In this document: in pieces, positions 1 to 4,651 of the stretch | Layout of the letters: every line of letters begins with the position of its first letter | Position numbering within the stretch: the stretch's first letter is position 1 | Translations under genes and position numbers: made by a program | Assembly: GCA_023391155.1 (NCBI GenBank) | Contig: JAEWBM010000158.1 | Span: 1 to 6,131, forward strand | Origin: Acidobacteriota bacterium | Lineage (GTDB): Bacteria > Acidobacteriota > Blastocatellia > Pyrinomonadales > Pyrinomonadaceae | DNA length: 6,131 bases | Direction of reading: 5' to 3' | Notes under the pieces: model-generated | What the model saw: only the letters and a program-made list of their open reading frames with translations | What the model was told of the DNA's origin: nothing | The model's database searches: none

Positions 1-3
1 AAG

Positions 4-588
4 TTAGGTCTTGCGAAGCTCGGTCAGTACCTGTTTTGCGACAGCCTTTAGGGTATCGAAGACGCCGGTACCGTCGGTAGCGACGGCCTCATAGACGGGC
101 TCGCCCTTTTTGAGCAATTCACCGGTGAGTTCGTCGACCGGTATCACGTTGGGCAGATCGCGTTTATTGAGCTGGAGCACATAGGGCAACTGTTTGAGGT
201 CATAGCCCTGAGCCTGAAGATTTTCTTCGAGATTATAGAGCGACTCTATATTCGCATCCATCCGCTCTTCCTGGCTGTCGGCAACGAAGACGACGCCGTC
301 TACGCCCTTTAGGATAAGCTTGCGCGACGCATCGTAATACACCTGGCCGGGCACGGTGTAAAGGTGGAACCGGGTCTTGAAGCCGCGGACGGTGCCGAGC
401 TCAAGCGGCATAAAATCGAAGAAGAGCGTTCGGTCTGTCTCGGTCGCCAGGCTGATCAGTTTGCCTTTCGCCTGGGGAGCGGTCGAATCGTAGATGTGCT
501 GAAGATTGGTCGTCTTTCCGCACAATCCGGGCCCGTAATAAACGATCTTGCAGTTGATCTCTCTTGAAGCGTAGTTAATGAATGTCAT
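4..588 (-). CDS. mglA: MglA-type Ras-like small GTPase
   Basis: Complete 194-residue gene, almost exactly the length of Myxococcus MglA (195). MglA is a cytosolic GTPase that in its GTP form marks the leading pole and controls gliding and type IV pili. The P-loop GPGLCGKT is at residues 19-26. The switch region around 49-55 has the conserved Arg53 and Thr54. TVPGQ at 78-82 replaces the usual DxxGQ and keeps Gln82; this Thr variant is characteristic of MglA. NKRD at 141-144 reads the guanine base. There is no signal peptide or membrane segment, as expected for a soluble switch protein. It lies 33 bp downstream of the mglB-like gene in the same direction, so the two are probably co-transcribed and act as GTPase and GAP. 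No clear Shine-Dalgarno precedes the ATG. The family call is very secure. The process it controls in this host (motility, polarity or other) is inferred only from the family. Confidence 0.96.
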   Translation of the reverse strand: MTFINYASREINCKIVYYGPGLCGKTTNLQHIYDSTAPQAKGKLISLATETDRTLFFDFMPLELGTVRGFKTRFHLYTVPGQVYYDASRKLILKGVDGVVFVADSQEERMDANIESLYNLEENLQAQGYDLKQLPYVLQLNKRDLPNVIPVDELTGELLKKGEPVYEAVATDGTGVFDTLKAVAKQVLTELRKT

Positions 589-620
589 CGTCGTACTGGG
601 GGTTATGGCGATCAGGCTAA

Positions 621-630
621 TTTAGCTAAA
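621..630. repeat. palindrome TTTAGCTAAA, copy 1
   Basis: A 10-bp perfect palindrome (12 bp with its flanking A and T, 620-631) that contains the mglB stop codon (622-624). With its left flank it forms the 13-base word TAATTTAGCTAAA (618-630), found again at 1311-1323. It is AT-rich within an otherwise GC-rich window. Confidence 0.35.
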
Positions 631-1104
631 TAGGCTGTCTATATCGTCGTCTGTAATATCCGAAAACACAGAGGGGTTATTGACGTTGTAGGCTGCTGCT
701 GCACGGGCCGCCTCGTCAAGGATGGCGGCGACCTCAAAACTTGCGCGTTTCGTGCGTATCTTAACCAGGCCGAGGGTCGAGCGTTCGTCGAAGACGACGA
801 CCAAGAGGCTGCGGCCGATAACACTGATGAAGATGCTTTCGCGTTCGCCCTCATGAAACACGGCGGGGAAGGTGTCTTCGCCGATGAGCTTTGCCATGCT
901 GCTTGTCGCGGCGACGTTGCCGGCGGCAAGCGAGGAAAAGCTGGTCGTGTCCATATCACCGATGTCGCCGTCAAATGCGATCGTCTGTCCGTCTCGGTCC
1001 ACCAAGAAAACCACGCGAGCGGCACATTCCACACAGAGGCGCGCCAGCACGGCCTTGAGCTTTTGAAATTGCTGTTCTTGCAGGATAAAGGGCGATTGGG
1101 CCAT
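622..1104 (-). CDS. mglB: MglB-type roadblock/LC7 GTPase-activating protein
   Basis: 160-residue roadblock/LC7 protein, close in length to Myxococcus MglB (159). MglB forms homodimers that bind one MglA, stimulate GTP hydrolysis and confine MglA-GTP to one pole. The domain fills most of the protein. Visible family features are the VVFLVDRDGQ strand-turn at about 31-40, the DTTSFSSLAAGNVAAT helix at about 52-67, AKLIGEDTFPAVFHEG at about 71-86, and the LLVVVFDERSTLGLVKIR core at about 99-116. The C-terminal tail ends DITDDDIDSLFS, nearly the same as the end of Myxococcus MglB, where this tail contacts MglA. It precedes mglA by 33 bp, the classic mglBA order. A promoter candidate and about 100 bp of leader lie upstream. 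The start was chosen because the family match begins immediately after it; no convincing Shine-Dalgarno is present. It could be a generic roadblock protein, but the paired gene and the tail favour MglB. Confidence 0.94.
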   Translation of the reverse strand: MAQSPFILQEQQFQKLKAVLARLCVECAARVVFLVDRDGQTIAFDGDIGDMDTTSFSSLAAGNVAATSSMAKLIGEDTFPAVFHEGERESIFISVIGRSLLVVVFDERSTLGLVKIRTKRASFEVAAILDEAARAAAAYNVNNPSVFSDITDDDIDSLFS

Positions 1105-1138
1105 GGAATTTAGTCTTTCAGATCAAAGGGTTAGATGT

Positions 1139-1152
1139 GAACTGTGCAGTTC
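1139..1152. promoter_or_regulatory. 14-bp dyad in the mglB leader
   Basis: GAACTG and CAGTTC form perfect 6-bp arms around a central TG. If the mglB promoter candidate is right, the dyad lies in the transcribed leader, about 50 bp past the predicted start and 35 bp before the ATG. It could be a repressor operator or a small RNA hairpin (5-bp stem, 4-nt loop). The spacing between GAAC and GTTC is 6, not the 4 of the Gram-positive LexA box, so no known regulator is assigned. A chance match is quite possible. Confidence 0.25.
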
Positions 1153-1206
1153 CAAAGGATGGCCGGACATTACCAATGGTGGGACACGGCAAGTGACCGC
1201 TTTATT

Positions 1207-1236
1207 AATTTACCACACCCGCAGAGAATGTCACAA
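1207..1236 (-). promoter_or_regulatory. candidate sigma70-type promoter for mglBA
   Basis: On the minus strand TTGTGA (1236-1231) is a 4/6 match to the -35 consensus. After an 18-bp spacer TAAATT (1212-1207) is a 4/6 match to the -10. Transcription would begin near 1200, giving a leader of roughly 95 nt before the mglB ATG. The site lies in an AT-rich part of the divergent intergenic region. It is a pattern match only, in an organism whose promoter consensus is unknown. Confidence 0.3.
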
Positions 1237-1296
1237 GTATTTTTTTAAGTATGTTTAACAGAGACACTTGCGGCCAGACATCCCAGAAGGAAACTA

Positions 1297-1325
1297 TTGC
1301 GAATAGAACTTAATTTAGCTAAAGT
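1297..1325 (+). promoter_or_regulatory. weak promoter candidate for yvcK
   Basis: TTGCGA (1297-1302) and TAAAGT (1320-1325) are separated by 17 bp and each match the sigma70 consensus at 4 of 6 positions. Transcription would start at about 1332, only a few bases before the yvcK ATG at 1337. That would make the mRNA almost leaderless and would fit the missing Shine-Dalgarno. It overlaps the hairpin at 1309-1335, so the two proposals compete: a transcript starting here would lack the hairpin. Confidence 0.18.
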
Positions 1326-1335
1326 CCAAATTAAG
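1309..1335 (+). promoter_or_regulatory. AT-rich inverted repeat abutting the yvcK start
   Basis: CTTAATTT (1309-1316) and AAATTAAG (1328-1335) are perfect 8-bp arms around an 11-nt loop. The right arm ends one base before the yvcK ATG and covers the place where a ribosome binding site would be. In RNA it could hide the start; in DNA it could be an operator. The stem is mostly A-T, so it would be weak as RNA. The left arm overlaps the repeated palindrome TTTAGCTAAA. Confidence 0.3.
1314..1323. repeat. palindrome TTTAGCTAAA, copy 2
   Basis: Second exact copy of the 10-bp palindrome, 693 bp from the first and within a 13-base direct match (1311-1323). It lies 13 bp before the yvcK start, inside the AT-rich inverted repeat. 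The two copies therefore sit near the two ends of the block formed by mglB and its upstream region. Whether this is a shared operator or coincidence cannot be told from two copies. Confidence 0.35.
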
Positions 1336-1336
1336 A

Positions 1337-2332
1337 ATGGAAACCGAAATCCCGCACCATAAAGGGTTAAACGTGGTCGCGATCGGCGGCGGAAACGGGC
1401 TTGCGACGCTGCTGTCGGGGCTCAAGCGCCACGTCGGGTCGGCAAAGAAAGGCTTTGCGATAAGGGACCTGGCGGCGATCGTCGCAGTATCGGATGACGG
1501 CGGAAGCTCGGGCCGGCTGCGGGAAGAGTTCAGCATGCCGCCGCCCGGCGATATAAGGAATTGTATGGTGGCGCTGAGTGAGGATTCGCACCTGCTATCG
1601 AGGCTGTTTCGGCACCGCTTTTCGGGAGCGGGGGACCTGGGCGGCCATAGTTTCGGGAATCTTTTTTTGGCGGCGTTATCGGAGGTTACCGGCGATTTCG
1701 GCGAAGCGGTGAGGCTCTCGTCGGAAGTTCTTGCGAGCAAAGGGCATATCTATCCGGCGACGGATTCGGATGTTCGCATTTCGGCGGAATTGACCGACGG
1801 TTCGACAGCGAATGGAGAGACAACCATCGGAAAACTCGGAGGGCGGATCAAGCGGGTGTATCTGGAGCCCGACGATTGCGAACCGCTTGAGCCGGCAGTG
1901 AGGGCGATCGAGGCGGCGGACCTGATCACTGTCGGGCCGGGGTCGCTTTATACCAGCCTGATACCGCCGCTGCTGGTGCGGGGGCTTGCCGAGGCGGTCG
2001 CGAAGAGCAGGGCGGTGAAGGTGATCGTCTCAAACCTGATGACGCAGCCGGGCGAGACGGACGGGCTGTCGGCGAGGCGGCATATCGAGATCTTAAGGCA
2101 ATACGCACCTGCAATACGCTTTGACCGCATCATCGTAAATACTAAAGCGATCTCGCCGGAACAAGCAGAGGATTACGGGTCGCAGGGCTCGGAGCAGATC
2201 GGGATCCGCGGGTCCGTTTCCGGTGACGCGATCGACGGGGCGGAAGCTGTGTTTGCCGAACTTTTGGCGGACGATATTAAGGTGAGGCTCGACCCTGATA
2301 AGCTTGCCGCCGCCGTACTCGAATGTGTTTAG
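1337..2332 (+). CDS. yvcK: YvcK/GlmR family UDP-GlcNAc-binding protein (CofD-like)
   Basis: 331-residue protein of the CofD/YvcK superfamily, normal in length. In Bacillus this cytosolic protein (YvcK, renamed GlmR) binds UDP-GlcNAc, is needed for growth on gluconeogenic carbon sources and stimulates GlmS, so it links central metabolism to wall precursor supply. Family motifs in order: a glycine-rich loop IGGGNGL at 16-22 (most members have Thr where this has Asn), VSDDGGSSGRLREEF at about 51-65, PPPGDIRN at about 68-75, GHSFGNLFLAAL at about 103-114, VGPGSLYTSLIPPLLV at about 203-218, and SNLMTQPGETDG at about 233-244. The ATG gives a short N-terminal lead before the first strand, usual for the family; no Shine-Dalgarno is seen, and an inverted repeat abuts the start. 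It is divergent from mglBA and 82 bp upstream of glmU. It is not CofD proper: there is no F420 gene nearby and the motifs match YvcK. The molecular role in this host is inferred from Bacillus. Confidence 0.95.
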   Translation: METEIPHHKGLNVVAIGGGNGLATLLSGLKRHVGSAKKGFAIRDLAAIVAVSDDGGSSGRLREEFSMPPPGDIRNCMVALSEDSHLLSRLFRHRFSGAGDLGGHSFGNLFLAALSEVTGDFGEAVRLSSEVLASKGHIYPATDSDVRISAELTDGSTANGETTIGKLGGRIKRVYLEPDDCEPLEPAVRAIEAADLITVGPGSLYTSLIPPLLVRGLAEAVAKSRAVKVIVSNLMTQPGETDGLSARRHIEILRQYAPAIRFDRIIVNTKAISPEQAEDYGSQGSEQIGIRGSVSGDAIDGAEAVFAELLADDIKVRLDPDKLAAAVLECV

Positions 2333-2397
2333 AAGTTTTTGGGCCTGAGGACTCGCAAAGCGATAACACCTGCAAATTCGATATATTACTGCCGACT

Positions 2398-2418
2398 ATG
2401 GCAAAATTACCTAGATGA
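2398..2418 (+). CDS. possible 6-codon leader peptide overlapping the glmU start
   Basis: ATG at 2398 opens a reading frame MAKLPR whose TGA stop overlaps the glmU ATG in the sequence ATGA (2415-2418). Such an arrangement can allow a terminating ribosome to restart on the next gene, which would help because glmU has no clear Shine-Dalgarno. It has no ribosome binding site of its own and is short enough to occur by chance. Confidence 0.15.
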   Translation: MAKLPR

Positions 2419-3827
2419 CCGCCTCTGAACACGAACAGAAGCCGATCAATGTATTGATACTTGCGGCGGGCCTCGGGACCAGGATGAGATCCGAGATCGC
2501 GAAGGTATTGCATCGACTGGACGGCAGGCCGCTGATCAACCACGTATGTGCGACGGCGGCGGCGCTCGCCCCGGAAAAGATCTATGTGGTTATCGGGCAT
2601 CAGGGCGAGGATGTGAAGAAAGCGGTACTCGATGAGCTGGACCCGGGCCAGGTGGAATTCGTCTGGCAGAAAGAACAGTTAGGGACAGGCGATGCGGTGA
2701 ACTCGGCACGAGAGTTTCTGGCAGATTCCGATTCGACTCTTGTAGTGCTTTCGGGAGATGTACCGATGATAAAGCACGATACGCTTGCCGGCCTTATACA
2801 GCAGCAGCATCACCACCGGGGCAAGGGCGCGGCCGCCACGATATTGACGGTGAAGCTTGGCAATCCGACGGGATACGGCCGGATCATTCGGGATGAGGAT
2901 GGGCTATTCCGAAAGATAGTCGAGCAAAAGGATGCGACCGAGGATGAGCGTGCGGTAAATGAAATTAACGCGGGTATCTATTGCTTCGATTCCAAGAAGC
3001 TGTTTTCGGCCCTGGCACGCGTAAGGAACGATAACGCGCAGGGTGAGTATTATTTGACGGACGTCCCGGCGCTGTTGAGAGAGGACGGCGAGGACGTGGG
3101 AATGTACCTTCACGCTGCCGCAAGCGAGATCGAGGGGGTAAATGACCGCCGACAGTTGGCGAAGCTCGAGAGTGAAATACGAAAGAGGACGATCGACCGG
3201 CAGATGTCGGACGGGGTGTCATTCATCGATACGGAGAACGCCTACGTAAGCGAACGTGCGAAGCTCGGCCGGGACACGACGATCTATCCCGGAGTGATGA
3301 TCGAGGGACGAACCGAGATCGGCGACGGATGTGTGATCAGGTCGGGAACGCGTATTACGGATTCGAATATCGACCACGGAGTTACGATATTGGAAAACTG
3401 CGTTATCACTGATTCGGAGATCGGACGTGATTGTACGGTAGGGCCGATGGCCCATCTGCGTGGGCACGCGGTGATGGGCGCGGGAGCGAAGGTCGGGAAT
3501 TTTGTTGAGCTAAAGAAGACGCGGCTGGGGCCGGGTTCGAAGGCAAGCCACCTGACGTATTTAGGCGATGCTACGATCGGCGAAAAGACGAACATCGGAG
3601 CCGGGACGATCACGTGCAACTACGACGGGAAGAACAAACACGAGACAGAGATCGGCGACAACGTGCGGATCGGTTCGGACACAATGCTGGTGGCGCCGGT
3701 CAAGGTCGGCGACGGAGCGGTCACTGGAGCGGGAAGCGTGGTGATCCAGGATGTGGAGGCTGACTCGTTAGTGGTGGGCGTCCCAGCCAAGAAGGTGGAG
3801 AAGGGAAAGAAGGAAGCGAAAGGGTAG
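2415..3827 (+). CDS. glmU: bifunctional GlmU: GlcN-1-P acetyltransferase / GlcNAc-1-P uridyltransferase
   Basis: 470-residue cytosolic enzyme making UDP-GlcNAc, precursor of peptidoglycan and lipid A. It acetylates glucosamine-1-phosphate with acetyl-CoA, then transfers UMP from UTP. The N-terminal pyrophosphorylase domain has LAAGLGTRM at 16-24, KVLH at 30-33, QLGTGDAV at 88-95, SGDVPM at 113-118 with the probable metal ligand Asp115, and GYGR at 153-156. The C-terminal left-handed beta-helix has many hexapeptide repeats. By alignment with the E. coli enzyme, the acetyltransferase residues are Lys367, His379 (in SHLTYLGDA), Tyr382, Asn393 and Lys408. Both active sites look intact. Oddities are Asp93 where His is usual, Ala29 where Pro is usual (SEIAKVLH), and a Lys-rich tail ending KVEKGKKEAKG. 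The gene follows yvcK by 82 bp and brnT follows after 11 bp. The start gives a 10-residue lead before the first beta strand, like other GlmU proteins; no Shine-Dalgarno is apparent. Confidence 0.97.
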   Translation: MTASEHEQKPINVLILAAGLGTRMRSEIAKVLHRLDGRPLINHVCATAAALAPEKIYVVIGHQGEDVKKAVLDELDPGQVEFVWQKEQLGTGDAVNSAREFLADSDSTLVVLSGDVPMIKHDTLAGLIQQQHHHRGKGAAATILTVKLGNPTGYGRIIRDEDGLFRKIVEQKDATEDERAVNEINAGIYCFDSKKLFSALARVRNDNAQGEYYLTDVPALLREDGEDVGMYLHAAASEIEGVNDRRQLAKLESEIRKRTIDRQMSDGVSFIDTENAYVSERAKLGRDTTIYPGVMIEGRTEIGDGCVIRSGTRITDSNIDHGVTILENCVITDSEIGRDCTVGPMAHLRGHAVMGAGAKVGNFVELKKTRLGPGSKASHLTYLGDATIGEKTNIGAGTITCNYDGKNKHETEIGDNVRIGSDTMLVAPVKVGDGAVTGAGSVVIQDVEADSLVVGVPAKKVEKGKKEAKG

Positions 3828-3838
3828 TCTCCACGCAA

Positions 3839-4126
3839 ATGGTATTTGAATGGGATCTTGACAAGGCAGTTGCGAATCTGGGCAAACACGGCGTCAGTTT
3901 CGAGGCAGCGGTTGAAGTTTTTGGTGATGACTTCGCACTAGACATCTTTGATCGCGAGCATTCATTGGAGGAGCATCGATTCAAGGTGTTGGGCCTTAGC
4001 AAGCAGGGCGTCCTGCTCGTAGTTTACACGGTGCGTGATGAGGAAAAGTATCGTTTGATCTCTGCCAGAAGGGCAACAAAAACAGAATCTGCAGCTTATT
4101 GGGATGAGAGAAAGAAGTATGAGTGA
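3839..4126 (+). CDS. brnT: BrnT-family ribonuclease toxin (type II toxin-antitoxin)
   Basis: 95-residue protein of the BrnT (DUF497) family, typical length. BrnT has a RelE-like fold and cuts RNA, stopping growth until bound by its antitoxin. The family pattern is visible throughout: an FEWD start at 3-6, NLGKHGVSF at 13-21, VFGDDFALDIFDREHS at 27-42, EEHRFKVLGLS at 44-54 followed by a GVLLVVYTVR strand at 57-66, and RLISARRATKTE at 72-83, the family's most conserved segment. No signal peptide or membrane segment is present. The ATG lies 11 bp after the glmU stop, so it may be transcribed with glmU. Its stop overlaps the next gene, the usual tight toxin-antitoxin arrangement, with the toxin first as in brnTA. 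By eye the gene is less GC-rich than glmU, which suits acquisition as a mobile module. Whether the toxin is active cannot be judged from sequence. Confidence 0.9.
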   Translation: MVFEWDLDKAVANLGKHGVSFEAAVEVFGDDFALDIFDREHSLEEHRFKVLGLSKQGVLLVVYTVRDEEKYRLISARRATKTESAAYWDERKKYE

Positions 4127-4487
4127 CTCGATTCTAAAGGTGACTAAAAAAGAGCATGACGCGATGAAGGCAAAGGGGATAGATGATGAATCTTTGCTTG
4201 AGCCCGGGAAGTACGAATTGCGACGTCGTAAACGGACTGCGACGGCGAACGAGGTAGCGGAGTCAAATATACAGGTCGAGATCACGCTTAACGTCGGTTT
4301 GGATCTGCTGAAGTCGCTACAGGCGGAAGCAGGCAGCGGCGACCCGGTAAAAGTAAAAAAACTCATTGAACAAAAGCTGCGTCAGTCCATGACAATCGAT
4401 TCGGATAAAACGGCGGTCGAAAAGAGGATCTTGGCGGACAAGAAGTTTATCGCCGCGTTAGCTCGCGAGGTGAAGAAAGCAGCTTAG
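4119..4487 (+). CDS. putative antitoxin of the BrnT toxin, ribbon-helix-helix type
   Basis: 122 residues from ATG 4119; an in-frame ATG at 4104 would add five residues. The later start is preferred because the purine-rich GAGAGAAAGAAG lies just before it and it gives an 8-bp overlap with the brnT stop, typical of coupled toxin-antitoxin genes. A ribbon-helix-helix-like stretch runs from 51 to 90: strand IQVEITL (51-57), helix DLLKSLQAEA (62-71), a turn GSGDP, and helix VKVKKLIEQKLRQ (77-89). Such domains bind operator DNA as dimers, and BrnA antitoxins have one. The rest is unlike textbook BrnA: the N-terminal 50 residues are charged, with a basic patch RRRKR (35-39), the usual BrnA motifs were not recognised, and about 30 charged residues follow the domain. 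The antitoxin role is inferred mainly from position and domain shape. It probably neutralises BrnT and represses its own promoter. Confidence 0.7.
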   Translation: MSDSILKVTKKEHDAMKAKGIDDESLLEPGKYELRRRKRTATANEVAESNIQVEITLNVGLDLLKSLQAEAGSGDPVKVKKLIEQKLRQSMTIDSDKTAVEKRILADKKFIAALAREVKKAA

Positions 4488-4501
4488 GTTTTGAATAGTA
4501 T

Positions 4502-4651
4502 ATGACGAAGCAGGGCCAAAAAGAGAAGACGAACTCAGCCGAGCAGGTTTCGGCGAAAGAGGCCTTGGCGCGGATGTCGAAATTTAAGGAAAGGAAGGAC
4601 AAGTTCGTTGCCGCTATCAAAAAGAGCAAGGATCGAGATATATCTGCCTGA
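4502..4651 (+). CDS. small basic protein, 49 residues, function unknown
   Basis: ATG at 4502 opens a 49-codon frame ending at TGA 4649-4651, starting 14 bp after the antitoxin stop. The product has 11 Lys and 3 Arg against 7 acidic residues, no Cys, Trp or Tyr, and a probable helix from about 17 to 45 (SAKEALARMSKFKERKDKF is its core). No family was recognised. Its last 44 bases overlap the next gene in a different frame, and its A-rich codons include the strong ribosome binding site used by that gene. It may be a real small protein (for example a nucleic-acid binding or antitoxin-like partner), a translational leader for the next gene, or the N-terminal part of a single gene split by a one-base change in the A run at 4619-4623. 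There is no good Shine-Dalgarno before its own ATG. Confidence 0.4.
   Translation: MTKQGQKEKTNSAEQVSAKEALARMSKFKERKDKFVAAIKKSKDRDISA
4587..4600 (+). promoter_or_regulatory. strong Shine-Dalgarno for the TTG-initiated gene at 4608
   Basis: The purine tract AGGAAAGGAAGGAC contains AGGA, AAGG and GGAAGGA, and ends 7 bases before TTG 4608. It is the best ribosome binding site in the window and is the main reason for accepting a TTG start. It lies inside the coding sequence of the 49-codon ORF, where its codons specify Lys, Glu and Arg, so it could also be a by-product of a charged helix. Confidence 0.5.

Noticed and set aside
853..1113. Plus-strand open frames of 64 and 86 codons opposite mglB
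   Set aside because: They are shadows of mglB; the minus-strand frame aligns with MglB over its full length.
1139..1152. LexA (SOS) box
   Set aside because: The GAAC and GTTC half-sites are 6 bases apart instead of 4, and mglB is not a known SOS gene.
1235..1252. Direct repeat AAGTAT separated by six T residues
   Set aside because: Short and AT-rich; best explained as low-complexity intergenic sequence near promoters, with no third copy.
1189..1271. 7-bp inverted pair GCAAGTG (1189-1195) and CACTTGC (1265-1271)
   Set aside because: A 7-bp match at this distance is expected about once by chance in a region of this size, and the flanks do not extend it.
1315..1740. Minus-strand open frame of 141 codons opposite yvcK
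   Set aside because: Low-complexity Ser/Pro/Arg-rich translation, entirely antisense to well-matched yvcK motifs, with no family resemblance.
2333..2414. Internal promoter or terminator between yvcK and glmU
   Set aside because: A TATATT at 2382-2387 resembles a -10 box, but no -35 is found at 16-18 bp, and no stem followed by a T run is present.
3791..3824. Purine-rich tract at the end of glmU as a regulatory element or triplex site
   Set aside because: It encodes the Lys/Glu-rich GlmU tail and is interrupted by T and C; the coding explanation is enough.
4618..4624. Classical -1 slippery site (CAAAAAG) joining the 49-codon ORF to the next gene
   Set aside because: The heptamer begins with C rather than A, and a -1 shift would enter the wrong frame; only a +1 shift or a base deletion would join the two.
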